From Gordonia sputi NBRC 100414 (GTDB lineage Bacteria > Actinomycetota > Actinomycetes > Mycobacteriales > Mycobacteriaceae): a DNA stretch of 64,000 nucleotides. Below are positions 55,080 to 63,375 of the stretch, one piece after another; positions within the stretch are counted from its first letter, which is position 1, and each line of letters starts with the position of its first letter. Below the pieces are notes generated by a model. It saw nothing but the letters and a program-made list of their open reading frames with translations. It did not search any database and had not been told where the DNA came from. A program made the position numbers and the translations under genes. The stretch lies in contig NZ_BAFC01000097.1 in the NCBI RefSeq assembly GCF_000248055.1, positions 1 through 64,000 of the forward strand. The letters are read 5' to 3'.

Positions 55080-56456
55080 TTAGACCGGCTGTTCGGTGAA
55101 CTCGTCGTCGCGGTTGCGCCACTGATGCCACGCGACGATCAACTCCGAGAGGGCGAGCAGCGCTCCGGTCGCGGCGAAGAGGTAGCCGGCCCAGACGTCG
55201 AACACCTCTGAGGCGATCACTCCGCCGACGATCGCCACCGCCGCGACGGCCAGCGATCGGCCGACATTCTGCGATCGCCAATCGAGGCGATTACGACCGG
55301 TGGTGATCAGACTGATGGGGCTGCGTCGAAGCACTTCGACCACGAAGATGGTTGCCGCAACGGTGGCCGCGTAGGCAAAGACCACGCGCGGAACACCGGG
55401 CCACGACGCCGGCGCGATGGTGGGCAGCAGTGCACTCAGTGCAAGGGGATGCGCGAGGTAGATACCGAACGATCTGTCCGACGCCGTGCGGAGAATCTTG
55501 TCGGGGACCGACCCCGGTGTTCGACGCTGCTGCCAGATCGTGCCGAGGCAATACAGCATCATGATGATCGCGATGAACGCGTAGACGTTGTGCGGCAGGA
55601 ACACGTTGGTGGCGCGTGCGACGGAAGTGCCGGTCGACGTGATGTGCAGGTAGTACGCCAGCGTGGCGCCGATCGTCGCGACACACGCCGCGAGAAGTGC
55701 CCAGCGCCAACGGATCACGAACGCCTGGAACGCCTCGTAGTGCATGGCGGCGACACATCCCGCGAGGATGAAGAACTGATACGGGAAGATCGTGATGACC
55801 AGGTGCGTCCAGATCACGCCGCCGACGCCGTCGGCGAAAATGTCGAGCGGCGGACGGACCATGAGGTACATCAACGTCACCTGGATCGCGAAGCTCACGA
55901 TCAACTGGTAACGGTGAAAACCCCACGTGCGCTTGAGGATCGCGAGGATGAGCGGGAAGAACAGGTAGATCTGCATGCTCACCGACAAGAAGTACAGGTG
56001 ATACATGGCGTTGCCGGTGATGAGGTCGTAGCCGATGCTCTTGGCTGCGGTCACCATCGAATGTTGGTCGGCGACAATACCTTTCAATGTCTCCATGCCG
56101 CCGATACGGTATCGCCCGTACAGCCAGTAGAACAGTGTCCACGTCACGAAGGGCAGCCCGATGAGCTTGAATCGACGGCGCCAGAAGCTGATCGGCTCGA
56201 GACTGCGGTGGCGGTACTGGTAGGTCAGCACGAAGCCGGTGAGCGCGAAGAATCCGTACCGGGTGTAGCGAAGAAAGACCTCGATGGAGCCTGCCGCAAT
56301 ACTTGTCGCGGCGGTGATGCCGATCATGACGTGATCGAGGATCACGCCTCCGAACGTCACAAGCCGGACCAGGTCGATCTGATACAGATGCTTGTCGCGG
56401 CGGGGCTTCTCGGTCAGCGTCGGCTTCTCGGTAAGCGTCGGCTTTTCGGCCAGCAC
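55080..56456 (-). CDS. Membrane acyltransferase (acyltransferase 3 family)
   Basis: 458 residues with about ten membrane helices and the acyltransferase-3 pattern: DLVRLVTFGGVILDHVM near residue 28, RRRFKLIGLPFVTWTLFY, and DRSFGIYLAHP late. The family O-acylates exported carbohydrates or lipids. The N-terminal tail repeats TLTEKP (15-bp DNA repeats), and a cytosolic C-terminal tail follows the last helix. GTG 56456 is the apparent start; the true start may be the next one a few codons later. It is downstream of the MFS gene (233 bp) on the same strand. Confidence 0.85.
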   Translation of the reverse strand: MLAEKPTLTEKPTLTEKPRRDKHLYQIDLVRLVTFGGVILDHVMIGITAATSIAAGSIEVFLRYTRYGFFALTGFVLTYQYRHRSLEPISFWRRRFKLIGLPFVTWTLFYWLYGRYRIGGMETLKGIVADQHSMVTAAKSIGYDLITGNAMYHLYFLSVSMQIYLFFPLILAILKRTWGFHRYQLIVSFAIQVTLMYLMVRPPLDIFADGVGGVIWTHLVITIFPYQFFILAGCVAAMHYEAFQAFVIRWRWALLAACVATIGATLAYYLHITSTGTSVARATNVFLPHNVYAFIAIIMMLYCLGTIWQQRRTPGSVPDKILRTASDRSFGIYLAHPLALSALLPTIAPASWPGVPRVVFAYAATVAATIFVVEVLRRSPISLITTGRNRLDWRSQNVGRSLAVAAVAIVGGVIASEVFDVWAGYLFAATGALLALSELIVAWHQWRNRDDEFTEQPV

Positions 56457-56688
56457 CGTCGTGTCTGCTTTGTCGCTTTCGGGGGAACCTTCGGGTTCTG
56501 GCAGTCGCGGCGTCGTCTGCTGGCTTACGATTGCTCACCCTCCGTTAACCCGGCGCCCGTAGATCCTGAGTCGCCCTAAATGGTGTGTTGCATCGAGGAA
56601 CGGTACTCCCCGATCCTGTGATTCTTGCTGTGAGACAGCTGTCTGGCCTAATCGACGTCCGGTTTGCGCCGAATCGGGTAATTGCTGG
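56457..56688. other. 232-bp intergenic region before the acyltransferase gene
   Basis: No gene seen. It contains AGACAGCTGTCT, a 12-bp perfect palindrome, at 56633-56644, a possible regulator site. Confidence 0.45.
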
Positions 56689-57915
56689 TCAGCGGGTGCG
56701 CCGCCACACCACGAGACCGATCGCCGCTGCCACGAAGCACGACGCCGCGCCGACCGCGAGTCCCGTGCGTGCCCCGGCCACCTGCGTGATCGCGCCGATC
56801 AACGGTCCGCCGATCGGCGTCGAACCCATGAAAGCGACAGACCACAGCGCCATCACCCGACCCCGCATCTGGGGGCGTGAGTTGAGCTGGAGCGTCGCAT
56901 TGCCTGTCGACATGAACGACACGCTGAGCCAGCCGACGAAGAACAGCGCGACGATCGCCAGCCACAGGCTGGGTGCTGCCGCAGTCACCGCGATCGTGAT
57001 TCCGAACCCGGTTGCGGTCACGATCAGCGTGCGCAGGCCCGTGGTGCCGCGTGCGGCGACGATGAGGCCGCCGACGACAGCGCCGACTCCCATCGACGAC
57101 GTCATGAACCCGAATGCCTGCGGTCCGCCGTCGAAGACGTCGCGGGCGGCAACGGGAAGCGACACCTGGAACTCATACGCGAGTGTGCCGACGAGCGCCA
57201 TCATGACCAGCGGCACCCACAGGATGGGTTTGCTGCGGACGTAACGCAGTCCCTCGCGAAGCTGTCCCTTGGCGCGGGGGACGGGGATCTCGTGTGAGAT
57301 CTCGGTGGTCCGCATCGCCAGCAGCGAGACCACCACCGCGACGAAACTCGTCGCGTTGATGACGAAGCACCATCCGGCGCCGACGGCGGCCAGGATCACG
57401 CCTGCCACCGCAGGCCCGATCGCTCGCGCGGCGTTCACCATGACGGAGTTGAGGGTGACCGCGTTGCGGATCAGTGATTCGCCGACGATCTGATGGATGA
57501 ACGCCTGCCGCGCCGGATTCTCGAATGCGTTGTTGAGTCCGAGGAGTAGCGCGAGGATCGCGATCTGCCACACCGCGATCCACCCGCCGAGCGTGAGGAT
57601 GGCCAGCACCAGCGCGAGGACACCCATGATCGACTGCAGAAAGATCATGAGCAGACGCCGGTCCACGCGGTCGGCGACCACCCCCGCATACGGCCCGATG
57701 ATCAGGATCGGCAACGCCTGCAGCGCGACGATCAGACCGAGAATCGACGACGACCCGCTGAGCGTGAGCACCAACCACGCCTGCGCCGTGGCCTGCATCC
57801 ACGTCCCGACAAGCGAGACGGCCTGGCCACCGAAGTAGAGGCGGTAGTTGTGCACCGACAGTGACGCGAAGACCCCGGTCGACTGCGCGGGTAGCGGCGA
57901 CGTCGGGGCTGTCAA
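56689..57915 (-). CDS. MFS transporter (MFS_3/EntS-like)
   Basis: About 408 residues with 12 membrane helices: GTWMQATAQAWLVLTLSGS, ADRVDRRLLMIFLQ (motif A) and NNAFENPARQAF are typical of the MFS_3 group related to enterobactin and macrolide exporters. TTG 57915 overlaps the tspO stop by 4 nt (TTGA) and leaves about 14 residues before the conserved FASLSVHNYRLYF; a GTG-type start at 57975 would overlap tspO by 64 bp and is less likely. Substrate unknown. Confidence 0.82.
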   Translation of the reverse strand: MTAPTSPLPAQSTGVFASLSVHNYRLYFGGQAVSLVGTWMQATAQAWLVLTLSGSSSILGLIVALQALPILIIGPYAGVVADRVDRRLLMIFLQSIMGVLALVLAILTLGGWIAVWQIAILALLLGLNNAFENPARQAFIHQIVGESLIRNAVTLNSVMVNAARAIGPAVAGVILAAVGAGWCFVINATSFVAVVVSLLAMRTTEISHEIPVPRAKGQLREGLRYVRSKPILWVPLVMMALVGTLAYEFQVSLPVAARDVFDGGPQAFGFMTSSMGVGAVVGGLIVAARGTTGLRTLIVTATGFGITIAVTAAAPSLWLAIVALFFVGWLSVSFMSTGNATLQLNSRPQMRGRVMALWSVAFMGSTPIGGPLIGAITQVAGARTGLAVGAASCFVAAAIGLVVWRRTR

Positions 57916-58397
57916 CGCTGCGCGCGATTGAGCCGCCAGACGTCCGTCGACAACTTCGTCGCGAAGCCGCACCACAGCGGATACGGCGCCAGCGCGGCGC
58001 CCGCTGCGGGTGAGACCTTGGCCGTACGCCGCGCGAGGTCGGCGCTGCTCGCCGTCAGCGCCAACGCGGTGATCGCCGACGCCCCGAGGCGGTGCGCGCC
58101 GAAGAACAGCCAGCTCCAGCCCGCGTTGAGCGCCAGATTGGTGCCGAGCGCTGCGATGTACTTCTTCGCCTCGGCGGCGTCGTGCTCACTCAGATCGTCG
58201 ATGCTGATCGCCGATGTCACCGCGATGTCGGCATAGAGTGCCGTCCACACGATCGGGAACGCGAGATCGGGTGGCACGTACGACGGCTTGTTCAGTTTCG
58301 GATACCACGACTGCAGCGCCGAGCGAGATGCGAAGCTGCCGACGGCTGCCGCTACGGCGGTACCGAGACCCGTTGCGAGAAGTGTTGTCAGACGCAC
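57912..58397 (-). CDS. tspO: TspO/MBR-family membrane protein
   Basis: 161 residues, five membrane helices, with the family features: KPSYVPPDLAFPIVWTALY (loop and helix 2), LNAGWSWLFFG and APYPLWCGFATKLSTDVWRLN. TspO binds porphyrins and related ligands and is linked to oxidative and photo-oxidative stress. The MFS gene follows with a 4-nt overlap. It is divergent from the GntR gene by 49 bp. Confidence 0.92.
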   Translation of the reverse strand: MRLTTLLATGLGTAVAAAVGSFASRSALQSWYPKLNKPSYVPPDLAFPIVWTALYADIAVTSAISIDDLSEHDAAEAKKYIAALGTNLALNAGWSWLFFGAHRLGASAITALALTASSADLARRTAKVSPAAGAALAPYPLWCGFATKLSTDVWRLNRAQR

Positions 58398-58425
58398 CCC
58401 ATCGACGTTACCGCCGCGCCCAACT

Positions 58426-58440
58426 CAATAGACTATATTG
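58426..58440. promoter_or_regulatory. GntR operator candidate CAATA-N5-TATTG over a -10 element
   Basis: CAATA-GACTA-TATTG is a perfect dyad. TATATT (58435-58440) ends 6 nt before ATG 58447, giving a leaderless start. A repressor bound here would cover the -10 of the GntR gene. Confidence 0.6.
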
Positions 58441-58446
58441 TTCGGC

Positions 58447-59106
58447 ATGAGTGCCGAGGTTCCCGCACGTCCCCGGAGACGACGACCTCGGCTGTCCGAC
58501 GAGGCGGCCGAGCATGTGCGCGAGCTGATCGTCTCAGGTCAACTCGAGCCCGGACAGTTCATCCGCCCCGAGACGATGGCAGCCGAACTCGACATCTCCG
58601 CGACGCCGATGCGTGAGGGACTACTCACCCTGCAGAGTGAAGGCCTGCTGCGCGTCGAACCGCGCCGCGGTTTCATGGTTGCGCCATTGAGCGCCAACGA
58701 CATCGAGGACGTGTTCGTCGGGCAATCGCTCCTCGCAGGCGAATTGGCTGCGCGCGCGACGTCACGGATGTCCGACGACGATCTCGACGCACTCGAGAAG
58801 ATCCAGGCCGATCTCGAACATGCCGCTGACACAGCCGATTACGACGAGGTGGAACGACTCAACCATGAATTCCACCGGTCGATCTATTCGGCTGCCGACT
58901 CCGCGAAGCTGTCATGGATGATCAAGGGATCGCTCAACTACGCGCCGCGCCGGTTCTTCGCCTCGGTCGACGGGTGGCCGCAGGCGTCGGCCGCCGATCA
59001 TCGGGCGATCATCGCGGGGTTGCGAGCTCGCGACGGCGAGGCCGCACGGGTGGCGATGATCGACCACATCAGGAATGCGGGACACCTCCTCGCCGCGCGG
59101 CGCTGA
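58447..59106 (+). CDS. GntR-family (FCD/FadR subfamily) regulator
   Basis: 219 residues: N-terminal winged helix (HVRELIVSGQLEPGQFIRPETMAAELDISATPMREGLLTL) and a C-terminal FCD domain with metal-ligand histidines in NHEFHRSIYSA and ADHRAIIAG. FCD regulators usually sense carboxylate metabolites, which fits the CoA-dicarboxylate operon encoded 0.5 kb further on the opposite strand. A CAATA-N5-TATTG dyad over its own promoter suggests autoregulation. ATG 58447 is chosen over one at 58438. Confidence 0.88.
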   Translation: MSAEVPARPRRRRPRLSDEAAEHVRELIVSGQLEPGQFIRPETMAAELDISATPMREGLLTLQSEGLLRVEPRRGFMVAPLSANDIEDVFVGQSLLAGELAARATSRMSDDDLDALEKIQADLEHAADTADYDEVERLNHEFHRSIYSAADSAKLSWMIKGSLNYAPRRFFASVDGWPQASAADHRAIIAGLRARDGEAARVAMIDHIRNAGHLLAARR

Positions 59107-59165
59107 GGAAGGCATCGGGCTGACCGGGGCCCGGGCAACGACTTACGGATTCTGTGCAATCCGCC

Positions 59166-59171
59166 TACGAT
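59166..59171 (+). promoter_or_regulatory. Leaderless -10 element (TACGAT)
   Basis: TACGAT ends 6 nt before ATG 59178 of the MarR gene and identical sequence precedes the RidA-like gene. Confidence 0.5.
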
Positions 59172-59177
59172 GAGGGC

Positions 59178-59612
59178 ATGGCGGGCGAGGGCGAGACGAG
59201 TGTCGAGGTCGCGACCCGACTGTTCGACCTGTTGACCGATGCGCTCGAACGCAGAACCAGGGACCTGAGCATCGGCGGGTCGTCGACGCTGTTCAGTTTG
59301 TGGCGCTGGGGGCCGCGGCGCGCGACGAGTCTCGCCGCGCTCGAGGGTGTCAACCAGCCCGCCATGACCGCACTCATCGGCTCGCTCGAACGCTCGGGAA
59401 TGGTCGAGCGTCGTCCCGATCCAGCCGACGGACGGGCATCGCTCATCGCGATCACCGACTCGGGTGCCGCCTACATGCAGGAGCGGGTGCGCGAACACGT
59501 CGACATGCTCGCAGTGGGAATCGACGCAATGTCGGAGCGTCGGAGGTCTGAATTGTTCTCGGCGACAGACGCTCTCGTCGAACTCGCCGAACGCCTTCGT
59601 GCCGACGACTAG
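59178..59612 (+). CDS. MarR-family regulator
   Basis: 144 residues: RRATSLAALEGVNQPAMTALIGSLERSGMVERRPDPADGRASLIAIT is the winged helix with wing, flanked by dimer helices. The stop overlaps that of the convergent hydrolase gene by 4 nt (CTAG). It may regulate the neighbouring operon together with the GntR protein, but no shared operator was found. Confidence 0.87.
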   Translation: MAGEGETSVEVATRLFDLLTDALERRTRDLSIGGSSTLFSLWRWGPRRATSLAALEGVNQPAMTALIGSLERSGMVERRPDPADGRASLIAITDSGAAYMQERVREHVDMLAVGIDAMSERRRSELFSATDALVELAERLRADD

Positions 59613-60428
59613 CTCGCCGAGTCGTCGAGGAAATTCATCACCAGCGGACTGGCCTCTGCACGACACTCGTCGAAGTACGCGTGCCGGGCGCCGTCGAAGA
59701 CGTGTGTCCTGGCGTCGGGTATGGCCGACGCCAGAATCTCGGCGTTGACGACCGGTGCGAATCTGTCGTCGGAGCCGTGGAGGATGAAGGTTGGCGCGGT
59801 GATCTCCGGCAGGTGGTCCCACGCATCGTGAGAGTCGCTGGCGCGCAGGTGTTGTCGTCGTGCACGCGGTGTCATCGTCGGGTCACCGAGAACCGTGTAC
59901 GGCCCGGGGTTGGCCGCTTGCCATTCGGGCGTGTACATCAGGTCGGTCATGACCTGCGTGGCATCCGGACCCGCCAAGTGCGCGACGGACCTCCGGATCA
60001 CGTTCTCGCGCATGGCTTCCCCCGGGAGTGGTGCAGCCGAGGACGAGTCTGCGGACGCGATGCGGTGCGGAGATGGCGATCCACTGCGCGGTGCGCCCGC
60101 CCATGGATGTGCCGTAGATGTCGAATCGGCCGATCGACAACGCATCGAGCACCGAGAGCGCATCCTGCGCGAACAACTGCGTGCTGTAGTCGCCGTCGGG
60201 GGAATCGCTTGCGCCCGTGCCGCGGTAGTCGAAGGTGACGGTGGTGCGGTGGCGCGCGAAGTCGTTGCGGGTGCGGTCCCACCAGTGATGGTTGTTGGAC
60301 TGACCGGGTAGGAGGAGCAACACCGGTCCGCTCCCGCGTACCTGTACGGCCAGGCGGGTGCCGTCGGAGGTACGGGCTGTTTCGTGATACTCCTGCACGG
60401 GCACCATTCTGACAGCACCGCTGGTCAT
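59609..60428 (-). pseudogene. Alpha/beta-hydrolase, frameshifted
   Basis: From ATG 60428 the chain has LLLLPGQSNNHHWWD (oxyanion strand), FDYRGTGASD and the nucleophile elbow YGTSMGG, reaching VLGCTTPGG. The frame then breaks. The other frame continues EAMRENVIRRSVAHL to 59609 with the acid in LHGSDDRFAP and His in GARHAYFDE. Adding one base to the C-run at 60019-60023 rejoins them into about 273 residues, a normal length. The start overlaps the CitE-like gene by 4 nt, so it is the last gene of the acyl-CoA operon. It could be a thioesterase-like helper. Confidence 0.8.
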
Positions 60429-61252
60429 GACCGGACCGCGGCGAGGATCTGCTGCGCACGTGCGACGACGGGGGGATCGACCATGTGGCCGTCGACCGCG
60501 ACGGCCGATCCGTCGGCACGCGTGGCGTCGACGATCCGCCGTGCCCACGCGACCTCATCATCGGTCGGTGCGAGTCGGTCGTGCACCGCAGCGACTTGGC
60601 TCGGATGAATGCAGAGCTTGCCGCGCAAACCGATTCGTGCGGCGTATCCGACGTCGTCGGTGAGCTTCTCGGCGTCGCGTAGCGCCGTCGTGACCCCGTC
60701 AACTGGCGATGCGACCCGTGCCGCCGCTGACGCCAGCACCAGCGTCGACCGTGCGTGGAGTAGGGCCTCGCGGTCGTCGGGGTCGACGCCGAGTTCGGCT
60801 GCGAAGTCGATGGCGCCGAACGCGATCCGTGCGACACCGGGTGTCGCGGCGATACCTGGCGCGTTGAGCACACCGACCGCGGTTTCGATGAGCGGGATGA
60901 CCGGTGCGTTCGACGCCGTGGCGACCCTCGAAACGATTTCCGACGCTTCGGCTTTGGCGATCATTGCTCCTGCCTCGGCTGCGTGGTTGATGCCCACAGC
61001 GCCGAGCATGGCGACGTCATCATCGAACCATTGCGTGTCTGCGCCGTTGATCCGGACAACCGCGGCGTGCTCGGACGACAACCACTGGGCGACATCGGAT
61101 CTCGCGGCATCCTTGTCGTCGGGAGCGACCGCATCCTCGAGATCGATCACGACGACATCGGCGCCCGCCGCCTCGGCTTTCGCGAAGCGATCGGGGCGAT
61201 TTCCCGGAACGAACAGAAGGGTCCGGGCGGCACGGAGCAGATCGACGTTCAT
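60425..61252 (-). CDS. HpcH/CitE-family CoA-ester lyase
   Basis: 275 residues, TIM barrel, with LFVPGNRPDRFAKA, VVVIDLEDAV, VVRINGADTQWFDDD, IPLIETAVGVLNA and FGAIDFAAELG, the CitE-like pattern; Glu in LIETA and Asp/Glu in DLEDA bind magnesium. Relatives cleave citramalyl-CoA or malyl-CoA into acetyl-CoA plus a 2-oxoacid. In an operon with a hydratase and a CoA-transferase, cleavage of citramalyl-CoA to acetyl-CoA and pyruvate is the best guess. It overlaps both neighbours by 4 nt. Confidence 0.88.
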   Translation of the reverse strand: MNVDLLRAARTLLFVPGNRPDRFAKAEAAGADVVVIDLEDAVAPDDKDAARSDVAQWLSSEHAAVVRINGADTQWFDDDVAMLGAVGINHAAEAGAMIAKAEASEIVSRVATASNAPVIPLIETAVGVLNAPGIAATPGVARIAFGAIDFAAELGVDPDDREALLHARSTLVLASAAARVASPVDGVTTALRDAEKLTDDVGYAARIGLRGKLCIHPSQVAAVHDRLAPTDDEVAWARRIVDATRADGSAVAVDGHMVDPPVVARAQQILAAVRS

Positions 61253-62118
61253 CGCAGCGCACCCCGCCCGGTGACGTGCACCGTGTCGGCGCCACTGATG
61301 ATCTGGAGCTCGATGTCATCACCGCCGCCCGAGGGTCGACCCTCGAGTCGGAAGGAGTCGCCGAGAAACAGGGGCTTGCGGAGTCGGAAGTCGAAGCTGC
61401 GCAACGATTGTCCCGACCTTGACCGCACCAGCTCGGCCAGGTAGGTCGCGAGAAGTGGGCCGTGAACCACGAGATCGGGATAGCCTTCGACCTGCGTCAC
61501 GTACGGCTGGTCGTAGTGGATGCGGTGTGCGTTCGACGTGAGCGCCGAGTAGCGGAACAGCAGGGGCGCGCTGGGCGTCGGCTCCGCGGTCCACGCCGCG
61601 TCCGTCGAGCCGAGCTCGGAGGCCTCGCGCTCAAACGGGCGCGACGAGCCGGAGTCGCTGCGGTACACCAAGTCCTGATCCTCGACGAGTGCCGTCCGAT
61701 CGTCCTGGAGGTACTCCGACCGTACGGTCACGAACAGCATGTCGCCTGTGCGGCCGTGCTTTTCGGTGACCGCGTGCAAGCTTGTCCGTTTCTGTGTGGG
61801 TGTACCGAGGCGGAGTGGCTCGGAGATGCGGATCGACGACCCGGCAAACATACGACGTCGGTCGGGGATCGGTGGCAGGAAGTGGCCGTCCGTCGGATGG
61901 CCGTCGGGGCCGAGTTCACCGGTGGGGGGCCACTCGGAGAAGTAGATCCACTGCCAGGTCATCGGGAGTGGTGAACCTGCGCCGAAGGTGTCGTCCAGAT
62001 CGAGGGTCGCCGCCAAGCGTGACGCCTGAGCGGGATCGAGGCCGTCGGTCTCGACGACGGGCCGCGGCGTCCAGTTCTCGACGTAACTGCTCAACGTGGT
62101 GGTCGCGGTGTCGGTCAC
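61249..62118 (-). CDS. Double-hotdog acyl-CoA hydratase (mesaconyl-C4-CoA hydratase-like)
   Basis: 289 residues: N-terminal FAS1-like dehydratase hotdog, C-terminal MaoC-like hotdog with FRYSALTSNAHRIHYDQPYV and LVVHGPLLATYL, holding the catalytic Asp and His. This architecture belongs to mesaconyl-C4-CoA/itaconyl-CoA hydratases (Meh, Rv2499c-like enzymes) and related proteins. The product in the inferred route is citramalyl-CoA, the substrate of the lyase encoded next. Overlaps of 4 nt with both neighbours show tight coupling. Confidence 0.85.
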   Translation of the reverse strand: MTDTATTTLSSYVENWTPRPVVETDGLDPAQASRLAATLDLDDTFGAGSPLPMTWQWIYFSEWPPTGELGPDGHPTDGHFLPPIPDRRRMFAGSSIRISEPLRLGTPTQKRTSLHAVTEKHGRTGDMLFVTVRSEYLQDDRTALVEDQDLVYRSDSGSSRPFEREASELGSTDAAWTAEPTPSAPLLFRYSALTSNAHRIHYDQPYVTQVEGYPDLVVHGPLLATYLAELVRSRSGQSLRSFDFRLRKPLFLGDSFRLEGRPSGGGDDIELQIISGADTVHVTGRGALR

Positions 62119-63335
62119 GAGGTGCCTCCCTGTGCGGTTCCGGTCTTCTGTGTGGGTGTATCGAGCACTCCCGACGAGAGGAGCGCGTCGATGTCGTCGT
62201 CGGTCGCGCCCAACTCGCGGGCGATCGTGATGCTGTCGGCTCCGAGTGCCGGAACCGGGTCCATCCGCGCTTCGTCGCCGAATCCGATGGGCGGCAACAG
62301 AGCTCGTATCGGTCCGCGCTCGGTGTCGACGCTGCGCCAGCGGTCACGGCCCGCCAGCACCGGATGGTCGAGGAACTCCGAGACGGTGTTGACGCCGCCG
62401 AAGGCGATCTTCGCCTGCTGGAGCCGAGCAGTGAGTTCGTCGGTCGTAATGCGGCCGAAATGCTCGGTCACCGCGGCGTCGACGGCGTCACGGTTGGCCA
62501 CGCGCAGCGTGTTCGACGCGAACCTCGGGTCATCGGCGAGAGCGGCGTCGTCGAAGACGTTCTCGCACAGTCGTTGCCACTCCGGCTCGTTCTGGATGGC
62601 GAGAAGGAAGACGTGCCCGTCCGCGGCGGCGTATGGGCCGTACGGCGAGATGGTGGCGTGCGCCGCGCCGAAGCGTCCCGGTTGGCGACCCGCGCCCTGC
62701 GTGAAGTGCGCCGGCTGGCCCATCCACTCACTCAGTGCCTCGAACAGTGAGACCTCAAGGGTGGCGCCCTCACCGGTGATCTGGCGTTGATAGAGCGCCG
62801 CGAGCACTCCGGAGAATCCGTACATCCCCGCGGCGATGTCGGCGACGGAGACACCGACCTTGGCGACGTCGTCGGGAGTCCCGGTCATCGATACCAGGCC
62901 CGTTTCACATTGCACCAGAAGGTCATACGCCTTGCGATCAGCCCACGGACCGGTGCTGCCCCACCCGGTGATCGAGAGCACGATCTTGCGTGGATCGCGC
63001 GCCCGCACCGCGTCGGCGCCGAGACCGAGCCGCTCCGCTGCGCCCGGCCCGAGGTTCTGGACGATCACGTCAGCGCGATCGGCCAACTCGTGCAACATCT
63101 TTGCGCCCGACTCCGATTTCACGTCGAGTGCGATGGACTCCTTGGAGCGGTTGAGCCACACGAAGTAGCTGGCGAGACCGTCGACGGATTCGTCATAGGC
63201 GCGGGCGAAGTCGCCTGTACCCGGACGTTCCACCTTGATCACGCGGGCGCCGAGGTCGGCGAGCTGTCGAGTCGCAAACGGTGCTGCGACAGCGTGTTCG
63301 AGCGACAGGACCGTCACTCCGGACAGGGGGAGCAT
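62115..63335 (-). CDS. Class III (CaiB/BaiF) CoA-transferase
   Basis: 406 residues with the family pattern: LPLSGVTVLSLEHAVAAPFATRQLADLGARVIKVERPGTGDFAR, NRSKESIALDVKSESG, YDLLVQCETGLVSMTG and QITGEGATLEVSLFE. These enzymes move CoA between dicarboxylates through a catalytic aspartate. Within this operon a mesaconyl-CoA C1-C4 transferase or an itaconate/citramalate CoA-transferase is likely. It overlaps the hydratase gene by 4 nt. Confidence 0.88.
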   Translation of the reverse strand: MLPLSGVTVLSLEHAVAAPFATRQLADLGARVIKVERPGTGDFARAYDESVDGLASYFVWLNRSKESIALDVKSESGAKMLHELADRADVIVQNLGPGAAERLGLGADAVRARDPRKIVLSITGWGSTGPWADRKAYDLLVQCETGLVSMTGTPDDVAKVGVSVADIAAGMYGFSGVLAALYQRQITGEGATLEVSLFEALSEWMGQPAHFTQGAGRQPGRFGAAHATISPYGPYAAADGHVFLLAIQNEPEWQRLCENVFDDAALADDPRFASNTLRVANRDAVDAAVTEHFGRITTDELTARLQQAKIAFGGVNTVSEFLDHPVLAGRDRWRSVDTERGPIRALLPPIGFGDEARMDPVPALGADSITIARELGATDDDIDALLSSGVLDTPTQKTGTAQGGTS

Positions 63336-63375
63336 GCTCTCACCTCCGCGGTGATATTCGGGTGTGGTGATCAGA

